From assembly GCF_905475395.1 (NCBI RefSeq), contig NC_058339.1:5154001-5218000 (forward strand): a DNA stretch of 64,000 nt, read 5' to 3'. This document shows positions 38,672-50,320 of the stretch, in pieces; position 1 is the stretch's first letter, and each line of letters starts with the position of its first letter. The position numbers and the translations under genes were made by a program. A model generated the notes under the pieces. That model made no database searches and was not told the DNA's origin. It saw nothing but the letters and a program-made list of their open reading frames with translations. This DNA comes from Chrysoperla carnea. Its lineage: Eukaryota > Arthropoda > Insecta > Neuroptera > Chrysopidae.

Positions 38672-39174
38672 AACAAGTGAAAACCAACAATTGACTGATT
38701 TAATTGTTGAAATACCATGCATAAATAGTGTTGATTACTCTTATCACATTGCACATACATATACAATTTATATAATACATACTATTACAGTGATGTTTAC
38801 GAAAAAATGTTTCAAACAAAAGTTGTTTATTTTTTGAACATTTAAGGAACATTTTGTACTTTTAAACTTTTGTTCTATCTCTAACGGTTTACAAGAAGGG
38901 TCCTACGGACCCAGTTGACCTATGTTGCTCATTTACGATCTCGACCTCACTTTTTACGTCCTGAGTACGCTGTAAAAATCAGCTTGATATCTTCTTTCGT
39001 TTTTGAGTTATCGTACCCACAGACGGACGGACGGACAACCGGAAATGGACTAATTAGGTGATTTTATGAACACCTATACCAAAATTTTGTTGGTAGCATA
39101 AATATTTTTAAGCGTTACAAACTTGGGACTAAACTTAGTATACCTTGCATATTACATATATGCATGGTATAAAA
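38672..39174 (+). mobile_element. GGAC-repeat MITE-like element, near full-length
   Basis: It has the AAGTGAAAACCAACAATTGA start, ATACCATGCATA and TGCATGGTATAAAA ends, and a short (GGAC)n run near 39023. Confidence 0.8.
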
Positions 39175-39575
39175 ATATAATAAAAATGTACTCCTTGTCT
39201 TTGATGATGAAGAGAGAGTACTGTTAAACTGTGTGAGTGTGTGTACGTACGCGGCACGGCGTAATAATCTCTCTCATCGTACTTAATACTTAATACTTAG
39301 TTATGTTATGTAGTCGCAGCGCTCTAAAGATGTATTAAGTACGTTGAGTAGAATGAGTAACTACTACTACTACTTACTATACTAGCAATACTGGACGCAA
39401 AATAATTAACTGATTGTGAGAGTAACTAACTAACTTATATGTAAAGTTGCTGACACATTATGTGACTAAAGTTTGAAGTACAGCATTTGGCAACTTACAC
39501 TACGCTTTAGCAACGTTCCATAACTGTCAACTTGACATATTGAATCATATTTGTTTCAAAAGGTGAGGTATACTT

Positions 39576-39692
39576 CAGGGATGGTGAACCAATTGCACGC
39601 GACTCAATACTTTGGGCACGCCACCGATAACAAAGCTCACTATGGTGTACTATATTACGAACGAACACGAGTGATCCTACGAACGTACGCTT
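39576..39692. mobile_element. Fragment of a hAT-type MITE
   Basis: CAGGGATGGTGAACCAATTG followed by CACGCGACTC..GGGCACGCC is the wording of a hAT terminal inverted repeat. The other end is not found. The fragment runs directly into the minus-strand GGAC-family element at 39693, which may have interrupted or truncated it. Confidence 0.5.
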
Positions 39693-40301
39693 GTTATACC
39701 CTGTATATATGTAATATATATCAAGGTAAACAAAGTTCAGTACCAAATTTGTAACGCTTAAAAATATTGATGCTACGATTAAAAATTTGTATATAGGTGA
39801 TTATAAAACCACCAAGAGTCCATTTTCGATTGACCATCGTCTGTATGTTGATACGATAACTCAAAAACAAATAGAGATATCAAGCTGAAATTTGTAAAGC
39901 GTGATTGGAACGTACAAAGGGAGTTTGAGTTTATAAATGATCAACGTAGGTCAATTGGGTCTTGCGACCGTAAGGCCCATCTCTTAAGCTGTTAGAGATA
40001 GAATTCAAGTTTAACTGTAAAAAATGTTTCTTATAAAAAATGTGGGTGTGTAAAGTAGTTGAAAATTTGCAGGTAGCTTCAACTAGTGGTCTCGTGAAAC
40101 TTTCTTGACAAAAAATTATAGAAAATACTTTCGAAAATTAGCGAAATTTGCGAAAACCAAATTAATGGCGGTCGAAAGCTCGCCATAATCTTGTTGGTGT
40201 TTTAAACTCTTGATTTTCCAAAAAATTATGCAAGCACTTACATTTAACACTATCTACACAGGATAACTCAACAATTATCTCAGTCAATTGTTTGTTTTCA
40301 C
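39693..40301 (-). mobile_element. GGAC-repeat MITE-like element, inverted and diverged
   Basis: Reading the minus strand gives the family order, from the AGTGAAAACAAACAATTGAC block to GGTATAACAAGC. The (GGAC)n run is lost. It is more diverged than the other long copies, so probably older. Confidence 0.7.
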
Positions 40302-41043
40302 TCAGTCAATTTTTATTAAAGTTGACAACGCAAAAGAATAATATTTGCACGCCATTTTATGATAAACCAATTTTATATTCATAGTTTTTATGGTGGTTGT
40401 TAATAAATATAAACCAAAACGACAAAGAAACATGGGCTAGTTTCCATAGAGACTCGCTAACTATCACGCATACGTCAATTTTAAAATGATTTTCATTTAA
40501 TTAATTATTCACTTCAATTTCTTTAAGCACATAATTTATAAATGAATACATCATTTAGGGTGTTGGGAAAAATACGTTTCCTATACACAATTACATGCAT
40601 CTCCATCTTTCAAAACAAAACATTCCCTTAAGGCGTTTTGATACCAAAGCCAAAAAAGCTGAAAATCGAGCGTCAATTGATGAATATTTTATATGCCATC
40701 TATATAAATTTCAAATCGATTCTCTGTGTGGCTTACGATCATTAAATTGATCGTAAAACTTTAAAACAATTTTCCTCAATAAAATATAAGATTGATTATT
40801 ATGCCTTTCTTCAAACTTTCCTTAACAAAGTACCGTAGCGTTTTAGCCTGTTATTTTATCACATTTTAACTAAGGGGTCTGGAAGAATCTCAAAATGAAA
40901 TTTTTCATAAAGTTTGAACTTTAAATGACGTATAAGAAGGTTGTTGGAGTCGCGTGGGTTTTTAATAGCACATGGGTTAAAACTAAAAAGCTCCGCTTTA
41001 AACCATATAGACTTTTTTTTGGATAATTTTCTGAAGTCAATAT

Positions 41044-41708
41044 AAACAAGTGAAAACAAACAATTGACTGAGTTAATTGTTGAAATACCATGTATAGGCA
41101 GTGTTGATAACTCTGTCACATTTCACATACATACATATCTGACATATTTAACTGATATTCTCATATAATGCGCAAGTGTTGATGCGCAATCGTTTGTTTT
41201 TTTGACGTCACGTAAATACCAAAAGATATTCACTTTGATATTCTTATATTAATACATACTATAAAATTTGCACCTAATTAACGCCCTCGTGGGTAAACAG
41301 TGATGTTTACAAAAAAATGTTTCAAACAAAAGTTTTTTATTTTTTTATAAGCAACATTTTTTACATTTAAACTTTTGTTCTATCTCTAACGGTTTACAAG
41401 ATGGGTCCTACGGACCCAAGACCCAATTGACCTATGATGCTCATTTACGAACTTGACCTGACTTTTAACGTCCTGAGTACGCTGTAAAAATTTCAGATCG
41501 ATATTTTTTTTCGTTTTTGAGTTATCGTGACCACAGACGGACGGACGGACGGACGGACGGACGGACGGACAACCGGAAATGGATTAATTAGGTGATTCTA
41601 TGAACACCTATACCAAAATTTTGTTCGTAGCATCAATATTTTTAAGCGTTACAAACTTGGGACGAAACTTAATATACTATGTATATTTCATATATACATG
41701 GTATAAAA
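41044..41708 (+). mobile_element. GGAC-repeat MITE-like element, longest copy
   Basis: It starts ACAAGTGAAAACAAACAATT and ends TACATGGTATAAAAA, with an expanded (GGAC)n run of about eight units at 41537-41570. It carries an extra segment (about 41160-41250, with TGACGTCACG) that the other copies lack. Confidence 0.8.
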
Positions 41709-43302
41709 ACCGCAAGTCAATACAATGTGCAAACAATTTTTTCGAAGGGAAATATAGTATATAGAGATATAGTATATCTATATAACTTTGTACTAAAACT
41801 ACTTGAACGCACATTCAAATTCATAATAATGTAAATAGGTATATATCGTTAAATCAAATGGTAATAACGTTGTTAATATAACGACTAAATATAATTTACT
41901 ATAAAAACACACACGTCATGGGAATTTGTATGATTATGTCATTTATTCACTCACACATTTTATTGCAAACACGATATTATTATAAAAATTGTACAATTTC
42001 CCTCTAATCGGAAAACCCTCTAATATCGGACACTGAGGTTAAGAGATACATGAAAACTTAAAAGTTAAAGTTAATAAAAATATCTTAAATTTCGGATTAT
42101 TTTAGCATTTTGATTATCCTTAAAATCTTTTAAAAGTTACATTATTCTATCTGATTTACTTTACGATTTAAATTCCATTCGCTCCAATGGCGCTTTCCGC
42201 TTTGAACCATATAGCCTTGCAAAGCCAATGTAAATAACTGCAAGTCAATACACCCAGCAAATAATTTTTTGTTGCTGCACTGGTTTTGTGAAAGATTCTC
42301 AAAAAAAAAAGTTTCTATTCAGGGTTTTTCAATAATTAACTCAGAAAGAGTTGTATTCAATTTAGAGAAGTTATCTCGTTATGAAGTTAAATGATGAAAG
42401 TCCACTTAACCTGCTCTAGCATGTAATGATGAGAAGTAGCTTATGATAAGAGTACTTCCAGTTCCTTATCATGAAAAGTATAAAGCATTTGCCTCTTTTC
42501 AGAGTGGTGTAGCAATTTTTCACACAAAGGTGGTTTGAAGTTCATTGTCCATTTTCTTTTTTACATAATTATATAAAAAATGAACAATATAAGAACATAA
42601 CAACATAATTCACTCTTTAGTAAAGTAAAACGATTCATGAGAACAGAGCAAATCATTGTAAAATACTAAAACTAAACACTAAAAGGTTATTTTGTCATTT
42701 TATGTATATTAAAATTATATAAATGTGTACAGGTACCTACTAACTAGATTAGCAGTCTTTAACTTCCATGGATCTGATATACCTTAGAATAAATAACAAA
42801 AACACTCCGACTGAGGGAAATGAAACCATTAAAAATTTTCTATGTATTTAAAACACCAGCACTCGCATCAACTGTTGCGTAAACGGAATATTTATTTCGG
42901 GAAGACGTGCAAAAAGAGAAAGAATATTTCATTACTGAGAAAAAAATATTAAGTTTAATTGACAAAGTCAAGATGAAAGATTGTAGTCATAAAATTTGCT
43001 CCCCAGAGTCGAAAAGGCAGCTTTACGTTCTTTTAAGAAGTTCTCTAAGTAGCGGTTGTGTATAGTTACTACGTCCATCAATCTAAACGACGTCTGAGGA
43101 TCCACCTGTCTTCCGAGTTGGGGTACGTATGTCTGTCCGGTTTGCCGCATACATTGACGTTTGTTTTGCGTTATATATTCGTGTTCGGTTTGATTTTTCT
43201 CGCTCACCCCAGATCAAATTTCTATGGTAAGACATTGATGATGTCTCTGTTTCTCGTTTCTTTTTCAGCATGATATTTCTTTTAGTTTTGATGTTATTTT
43301 AT

Positions 43303-43478
43303 TGACAGGCAGGCAGATAGATGGATAGACATACAGGCGGAAATGGGCTAATTTGCTTATTGTATGAGAACCTATGCCAAACTTTTGTTCGTATCATCAA
43401 TATTTCTAAGCGTTTAATAATTTGAGATTAAAATTAGAAAATCTTGATAGGTATGTTTTTCATATATAAAGGGTATAA
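43303..43478 (+). mobile_element. GGAC-family element, diverged 3' fragment
   Basis: A GGCAGGCAGATAGATGG tract replaces the GGAC run, followed by CGGAAATGGGCTAATTTGC, GAGAACCTATGCCAAAC and a GGGTATAAC end. Confidence 0.6.
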
Positions 43479-43880
43479 CAATCATTTGTGTCGGAAAACA
43501 ATAAGCAAGCGGCCAAGGTGTCGAAATAAGGACGTGATCTCCAAAGAGAACCGATCTTTAGTGAAGCATTAGTTACTCTTATAAATTTCGTTTCGTTTCA
43601 ATTAATACTGATATAGTTTTCAATCCCTTCCGATGTTAAAGCGAAAAAATAAGGCACTCTAATCTAGCTTCAATTTACGATATATAATAAGCGTAGATAT
43701 ACTTCTTCTTACGAAGTTTATAGACTTCATATTCTAATGGAAGTAATATTTGAATGTGTCACATATTCGTATGGGAATTTCTGTATAAAAACAATAAATG
43801 GCATAGTGCCAACTTATTTACGAACAAGATCATTAAAGTATATAATTTAATATAATATTATATACTTAAACAAACAATCA

Positions 43881-43926
43881 ATGTTTGTTTGTTTGTTTGT
43901 TTATTTTATTTTGTTTTGTTTTGTTT
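43881..43926. repeat. (TTTG)n / (TTTTG)n microsatellite
   Basis: Successive TTTG units change to TTTTG units. Confidence 0.9.
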
Positions 43927-44104
43927 CATACAGTTTGTTAGTAGTTTATTGGTCGGTAAGGTAAACCACTGAATTGTTCATTTGTATATTCTTCATATAT
44001 AATACTAGCAGTTAACCACCCGCTTCGTTGGCTTTCAATTTTAAATACAGAAGTTATTGCGTTATAATCTTCAATTATATTATTCGTTGGCGTACTAACT
44101 CATA

Positions 44105-44170
44105 TTTTTAGGATGATATTTGACACCTAGAAAACACATTCCACCACGGTTTTAGCAAAAAGAGAGCGGT
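44105..44170. repeat. Dispersed repeat with AACACATTCCACCACGGTTT
   Basis: The segment recurs inverted near 48010 and 50140 (CTAAAACCTGGTGGAATGTG) and in part near 14950. Confidence 0.6.
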
Positions 44171-44332
44171 TTATTTAATTTTCTTAATTGGCCTATTCTT
44201 GGGAACTCATTTACTGTATTCTTATTAATTTAAAATTCGTTAGAATAGCTGCCATCAGACCATCGCATAATAAATTTTCATGTTTCATTACAATTTTTTG
44301 AATGACAAATGAATGTTTAATCATCATGCGGT

Positions 44333-44929
44333 CAGTGGTGGATTTACACTAGGGGCAGTCGGGGCTAGTGCCCAGGGCGGCAAATTTTCTAGGGCGGCAA
44401 AATTTGGAATGTGAGAAAATATTTTCTATACAATATATAATTAACTAATTCTTTTAAATAAACATTTTATTTTTCAAGAAATATAATTTATGCATTATGT
44501 ATCAAATCAAAATTTTGTATATTATAATATAGGAAATTTAAGTGAAAACTATTAAAATAGTTTAATTAATTTATTTCCATAAAAGTATGCAAAAATAAAA
44601 TTTGATATTTTTATTTTCTGGAATTGATAAATTAATAGAGTTTTTTTGAAGAATTAAAAATATTTTCAAATTATGTATGTCTTTTTGATAACAGAAACTT
44701 TAATTGATCAATGAATTTTCCTAAAATTGGAGAATTATCAAATAATACTAATTATTTTAATTTAAAAGAACAGTAATAATAATATGTAATACATAATAAA
44801 TTTTCTGCAATTAATTAGTTATTCTAATTTTTAAAAAATAAGGTATCAAAACTATTAAAATAAAATTTCAGTCATAGGGCGGCATTTTCTAAAGTGCCCC
44901 AGGGCGGCAGAAATTTAAATCCGGCCCTG
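44333..44929. mobile_element. Complete hAT-type MITE with 8-bp target duplication
   Basis: The ends are CAGTGGTGGATTTACAC and, inverted, CAGGGCCGGATTTAAAT. Both carry GGGCGGCA blocks just inside. The element is 597 bp and non-coding. CATGCGGT occurs exactly at 44325-44332 and again at 44930-44937. An 8-bp duplication and CAG..CTG ends are diagnostic of hAT transposition, so an outside hAT transposase must have mobilised it. Confidence 0.9.
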
Positions 44930-45902
44930 CATGCGGTTACATTTAAGTATTGAATCAATTTTTATTCGTCATTCATATTAATCTCAAAAATAAATAAATA
45001 ATCTTTTGATCAGTTCTAAATTCTTAAACAATTTGACAAATATTGCTTCAAAATTGAAGCGCAAATGTGGAACAAATGTTAGTTGAGGTTAGCTTATTAT
45101 TAATTGTTACATCGAAAGTTTCTCAACAAAATTTTCATTCAGTAAAATGTACCTAAATAAATGTTAGTTTCTACACACTACATCCCGTTACATTCCCTGT
45201 AAGAATTAGGGGAGATGTTGCCTTATATCGGAAAAATAATGTATGGATGTTTTTCGATCGTTCCTCTACTTTATAATAAACACATTGTACATGAATTGAT
45301 TAATAAACATATTAAGTATTGATAACATTTTTTTTTTAATAATATAAATAATAATTAATTGATTTTTTACGCATTAATTAGAGAAGTAATTCAATTAATG
45401 TAATGTTATCGATAACGCAAAAAGATAATGCGTGACCCTGCATTGCAGACAGGTTGCCACCATTCATTAATTATCATATTGCTGTCATTATTCGATGTAA
45501 ATTACCTAATTCTGAGGGATGAAAGTTTAAAGTCTATTAGTATAATTAACAGAGACTAAATTGCAAAAATTAATTAGATTATATTATTTACTTTTGATTA
45601 TTAGTTACTTTGAAATATTGAAGAGCCAGTTACTTTAAATTATGGTTGGGACGTCCCCAAAAAACAAAAACAAAAACTGAGTGTATGAGAATAGGTACTT
45701 GAGACTTTGTTTCAAATTTTTGAGGATGATAATGAAATTATGAGTAAAGTTTTTCCATATTTACCACAGTTTTTGAAATTTGAGAGCCTAAAGATTTAGA
45801 GAAAATCACTTGTAGAAGAAATTAACGCATAGAGCAGGCGCTAGCTAAGGTTGAGTGTGCAAAATTCGAGGGGTCCCATTTCCAAATTGATACTTGTTCA
45901 AA

Positions 45903-46062
45903 AAAGCTTCTAGATTAATATTCCGGATGTTGTCAGAAATCAAATTGGTCCAATTTTTGTATATCCCTCCTACTCCACTGAAACAGTTAAGTGTCTTTTT
46001 TTAACCTAATAAAGCTAACCCGAGATTTTACGTCAAAAAATCTTATTGTGATTTTTTCCTTC
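45903..46062. repeat. Dispersed repeat, copy 2 of a pair
   Basis: This is the partner of 19678-19835, sharing AAGCTTCTAGATTAATATTC and TACGTCAAAAAATC. Confidence 0.65.
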
Positions 46063-46807
46063 AAATCAACGTTTTTAAAGACCTAATATCTTTCAACATC
46101 TTTTAGAAAGTTTTGAAGAGTTATTACTTTCTTTGCTTGCAAAATGTAGTCTCATACTCCTCTAAGGAGTCCAAGTAACACACCAAAAAAGTGTTTTGCG
46201 ATTTTAGATGTTTTATTTTTTGTAAATAAGATTTTACTGGCGTAATACAATAAATAATTTGCATTTATGAATCATTTAGAGTCGTCGTCTACCTTTAAAC
46301 TCTACTGTATACATATGTAGCATTTTTAGTACACTTTCCAAGTAGAAGCAATAATCACAGTAATGAGTAAATGAGACACTAGTGTGACTAGATTAAGGAA
46401 CAAACCAAAATGACATTTCTTTATTTACCTTTTCTTCGAATCATTGTTGTATTTAAGTGGTCGGTATAATGTCTTTTACTTCTAATTAAATAAATCGTCT
46501 TTTACAGTAAATAGCACATAAATATTTCACATTTTTTTATGATTGTACACAAAAAAAAATACAAATGATATATTAGATTATATTATTATTATATATTTTT
46601 TTGAATTTATTGAGTAGAGAGAGACTTTTTCTAGAAGTCAAAATACCTACAAATAACATACAAAAATACAAAATACTTTAAGTGATTTACACAATAGTTT
46701 ATTTTTATATTCATTCAACTAAGTATGTATCCTAAGATAGTGTCGAAATTACACATTTTCTAAGAGTAAGCTATTTTTACGTCTAAATGTATATATATAA
46801 GAATGGA

Positions 46808-47453
46808 AGCTGTAGAAAAAATCGAGAAAATCGGAAAAAAAAATTTTGCTTCAGAATTTGATAAAACTCGGTGGATAGGGTAATTTAGATCCAAAAATTA
46901 TAAAAATCGGGTTAATTTAATGATTGGATACATAGTTTCTGAGATATCGCAAAATTTGGATCGATTTTAATCCGTACGTCAAAACCTATTCGACCAGTTA
47001 ACAAATGCACCCGATTTTTGAACTTTTTGGGTCAAAATTACCTTATATACTGAGTTTTATCGAAATTGGCGATAACATAATTTTTTCGATTTTTTGCAAT
47101 TTTTTTAAGGGGTACGTACCCCTTTGAAAAAATCGAGAAAAACGGGAAAAAAAATTTGCTTTAGAATTTGATAAAACTCGGTGGATGGGGTAATTTTGAT
47201 CAAAAAATTATAAAAATGCGGTTAATTTAATGATTGGATGCATAGTTTCTGAGATATCGCTATATTTGGATCGATTTTAGTCCTTATGTCAAAATCTATT
47301 CGACCAGTCGACAAATGCACCCGATTTTAGAACTTTTTGGATCAAATTCACCTTATATACTGAGTTTTATCGAAATTGGAGATAAAAAAATATTTTTGCA
47401 ATTATTTTAAGGGTATTTTTTTAACTATTTCATACCCCTTTGAAAAACTTGGT
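46808..47453 (+). repeat. Satellite-like tandem repeat, two units of about 311 bp
   Basis: GAAAAAATCGAGAAAA begins at 46814 and again at 47125. Each unit contains AATTTGATAAAACTCGGTGG, TTAATGATTGGATACATAGT, TTCTGAGATATCGC and TATACTGAGTTTTATCGAAA. The junction holds a perfect 18-bp palindrome at 47107-47124 (AAGGGGTACGTACCCCTT). A further copy lies at 29041-29320. Confidence 0.85.
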
Positions 47454-47999
47454 TACAAAAGTTTATTATTTAGTATTTATTTAAATAAAAAAGAACAAAA
47501 CTAAACCTTTTTATTCAGAAATTTATTTGACAAAAATAGATATACTTTTTTCATTCATACATTTCAATGCAAATAAGCAAATAAAAATAGTTTTACTCTG
47601 TTATGGCTTTTTTTTTGGGACTGACATCATAACCGGTAAAATAAAATTGAAAATATATCAATACAACTTATATACATAGTTTACTTTACTTACAGGATAT
47701 TGTTGAATGCATGGATGGCGCCTATATTGTCATTCACTAGATTTCTTTACTACATAGGGGGTCGTCTACAAATAACATAATTAAATTAAAATATATAAAT
47801 AAGGGTAATATTGAAAGTTAAGGGTATCTTTTTAAGTGCCCTATCTATAGACTTTAAACAGATAGACGTCTTTAAATATGTCTTTAAAGTTTAAACACCT
47901 GCACCGGTGAAATATAAAAAAAACATAATTGTATATTAATTGTACAGTAAAAGATGCAATAAAAATTGGTTTAATAAGGAAAATTAAATAAAATCGCTC

Positions 48000-48310
48000 A
48001 ATTTTTTGCTAAAACCTGATGGAATGTGTTTCTTTGGTGTCAAATATCATAAATTTGTTAACTGTTACTTGTTGGTTTAATCTAATGTGAGAACATGACG
48101 TCCTCCACCAAACTCTACAACTTTTGTTCAAGTTCTTTTTTGATTGATTAACTTCAAAACGAACTATTATCCAAAATAGACTAAAATGGTTCACCCTATG
48201 TGTATAATTGTTTTTCATGGCTGCTGTTTGTAAAATAATAATAAAACTCTTATATATATGTATAACAAATACGTAATACAAGTTGCCTATTTATTAATTT
48301 GGATTGTAGC
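48000..48310. repeat. Composite of two dispersed repeat families
   Basis: It combines the AAAACCTGATGGAATGTG block, the AACATGACG..TAAAATGGTTCACCCT block (48091-48200) and the ACGTAATACAAGTTGCCTAT core. The 90-codon minus-strand frame at 48281-48009 crosses these repeats and is not a gene. Confidence 0.5.
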
Positions 48311-48887
48311 AATTAAAAATCTAGATTTAGTTAGATATAGTAAAAAACTTTTGTGAAATGATTTGTAAAGTTTGTATAAACGTAATTATATGTGTATTTT
48401 ATTTAAATAATCATTTTGTGTATTTATTCTATATTAAATTGACGTCAATGAAATTACATATAATAAAAACTATCACAACATATTGTAAGTATAAACTAAA
48501 CCAATATGTTTTGTTTTATACAGTCCAGAGTAAAATGCTTTGATTCTCTAGCGGTATGACGTCTTTTTTATTTTAATTAAGCTACATTTATATTTCAGGA
48601 AATTTACAAAGAGTATTCTATACTAGCTCGAACCGTGAGGAATTCCACAGAGCGGTATTGGTGGCTAATAACAGGCTAGATAAATAATATACAAAAGTAA
48701 GTAATTTACTTTCGTTATATTTATAGGCAATTTTATTACAGATATGATTTACAAATTGCATAATGAACAAAATTAATTCCAAATATTATTTCTTTAGTCT
48801 CTTTTTTTTTCCTAAGCGATACATTATTAGACCGTGAGTGTACTTTGTACTTTGTGAGTTCCGATAAGCTTGAAAAAGAGGGATAAA

Positions 48888-48970
48888 TCATGGAATTTGA
48901 TAAAGGAATAAGGAATATATCACGTGGAAATGGAAAAACAGGCAAGGGAAATAATATATAAGAGACTTGA
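48888..48970 (+). repeat. Dispersed direct repeat, copy 1
   Basis: CATGGAATTTGATAAAGGAA followed by TAAGGAA is repeated at 49612-49690, with conserved spacing of the next GTGGA..GGAAAAA..AGGC segments. Confidence 0.75.
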
Positions 48971-49439
48971 TAAGGTGTAGGTGACTCTCAATTAAAAATA
49001 AACAATACTCTGATTATAAACAAACTTACATAAGAATTATTAAATAAGAAATATTTCATGTGTTCACAAATGATTAAAATAATGCATTTACATAAATATA
49101 TTAATACTATAATAAACATTTATAATACTTTTGAATATCCTCTGTGCAGCGTTTCAGATAATATATAATTTATAAACTAATTTAGTTAATAACATCAGTT
49201 TTTCATTAAATAAATCATAATTAAATTTAAGACAAACTATTAAAAGCAATAAATGGTGGAAACGCATATAAACAATGCATTTATATTACCTTACAATATA
49301 CTTATATATTTATTTGCGCTCCCACCATATTTATCTAGAATAGTGAACAGGTATTTGAATAGTATTGACGTATTATTTATTGTTATTCAGATATTGTTAA
49401 TAAGTATTTATTAGAAGTATATGAAAGCGCCTCGACAAG

Positions 49440-49560
49440 AGCTCCACTGCCGAAGATTTCAGCCAGGCCGAAAGTCGAAGGCCTGCTCAAGAGATAGTAG
49501 TACAATTTGTGTTTATCGAGCGGGCTAAGTAATGAATTGAAACTGCAGATTAATTAAGAT
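49440..49560. other. Short GC-richer segment
   Basis: GCGCCTCGACAAGAGCTCCA through TCGAGCGGGCTAAG stands out in composition. No frame or RNA fold could be assigned. It lies between the two direct repeats at 48888 and 49612, so it may be part of one larger element. Confidence 0.35.
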
Positions 49561-49611
49561 TAATAATCGCATATCAAAAGCCAGCATAATAAGTTTCAAA
49601 TGAGAGTTAAA

Positions 49612-49690
49612 CCATGGAATTTGATAAAGGAATAAGGAAAATCTCGAGTGGACAGGAAAAAAAGGCTAGAAAAATAATAAAAGATACTTT
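49612..49690 (+). repeat. Dispersed direct repeat, copy 2
   Basis: This is the partner of 48888-48970. Confidence 0.75.
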
Positions 49691-50136
49691 AAAATAAATT
49701 TATTCTATTCTGTGAGCGGATAGTGGATCATGAAAGTTCTTCCTAACTATATGTATACATATAGCATTAATTTTTCAACAGACTTCATTTCACAATATTA
49801 ATAATTGATTGTAAATAAGTAAAGTTATGTATAAAATATGATATTCAGTTCTCAAATGTCTAATAATTTATATAGAAATGTCTGTCATACTTAATTAACA
49901 ATACTTAATATTATTATGAATATAAATAACTAAAAATAAGTAACCATAACAGTTACTTAATTAATAACTTACTATAATGCATTTATATATACTTACACAA
50001 ATAATAATCTAGTACAAAACTTACAAAGCATATTTATGAGAAGAAAGTTTCTACATACACCCATTGTCAATATATTTGCTACAATAAGTCACATTCTAGT
50101 ATAGTAAAAAATTTAATCAAAATCGACTAATTAGAT

Positions 50137-50320
50137 GCTCACTTTCTGCTAAAACCTGGTGGAATGTGTTTTTTAGATGTTAATAAACAATTAATTGGTA
50201 ATTAAATGAAACGTTTCACGTAAAAGTTAACGAATAAAATTAATATGTAGGCAACTTGCATTACGTATATGTCATTACAGTACCTACGTAGTGGCAATTA
50301 AAAATAAAAGAGTATATGGT
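50137..50320. repeat. Copy of the GGTGGAATGTG / CAAGTTGCC repeat family
   Basis: CTAAAACCTGGTGGAATGTG on the left and GTAGGCAACTTGCATTACGT on the right are the two family blocks seen near 44110, 48010 and 14850. Confidence 0.55.

Noticed and set aside
41537..41570. Regular GGAC spacing as a possible CRISPR or minisatellite array
   Set aside because: It is a simple tetranucleotide run inside a dispersed element, with no spacers.
42968..43273. Overlapping frames on both strands in a GC-richer stretch
   Set aside because: Three frames compete, none has a known motif, and the stretch runs into a diverged GGAC-family fragment; it is probably repeat-derived.
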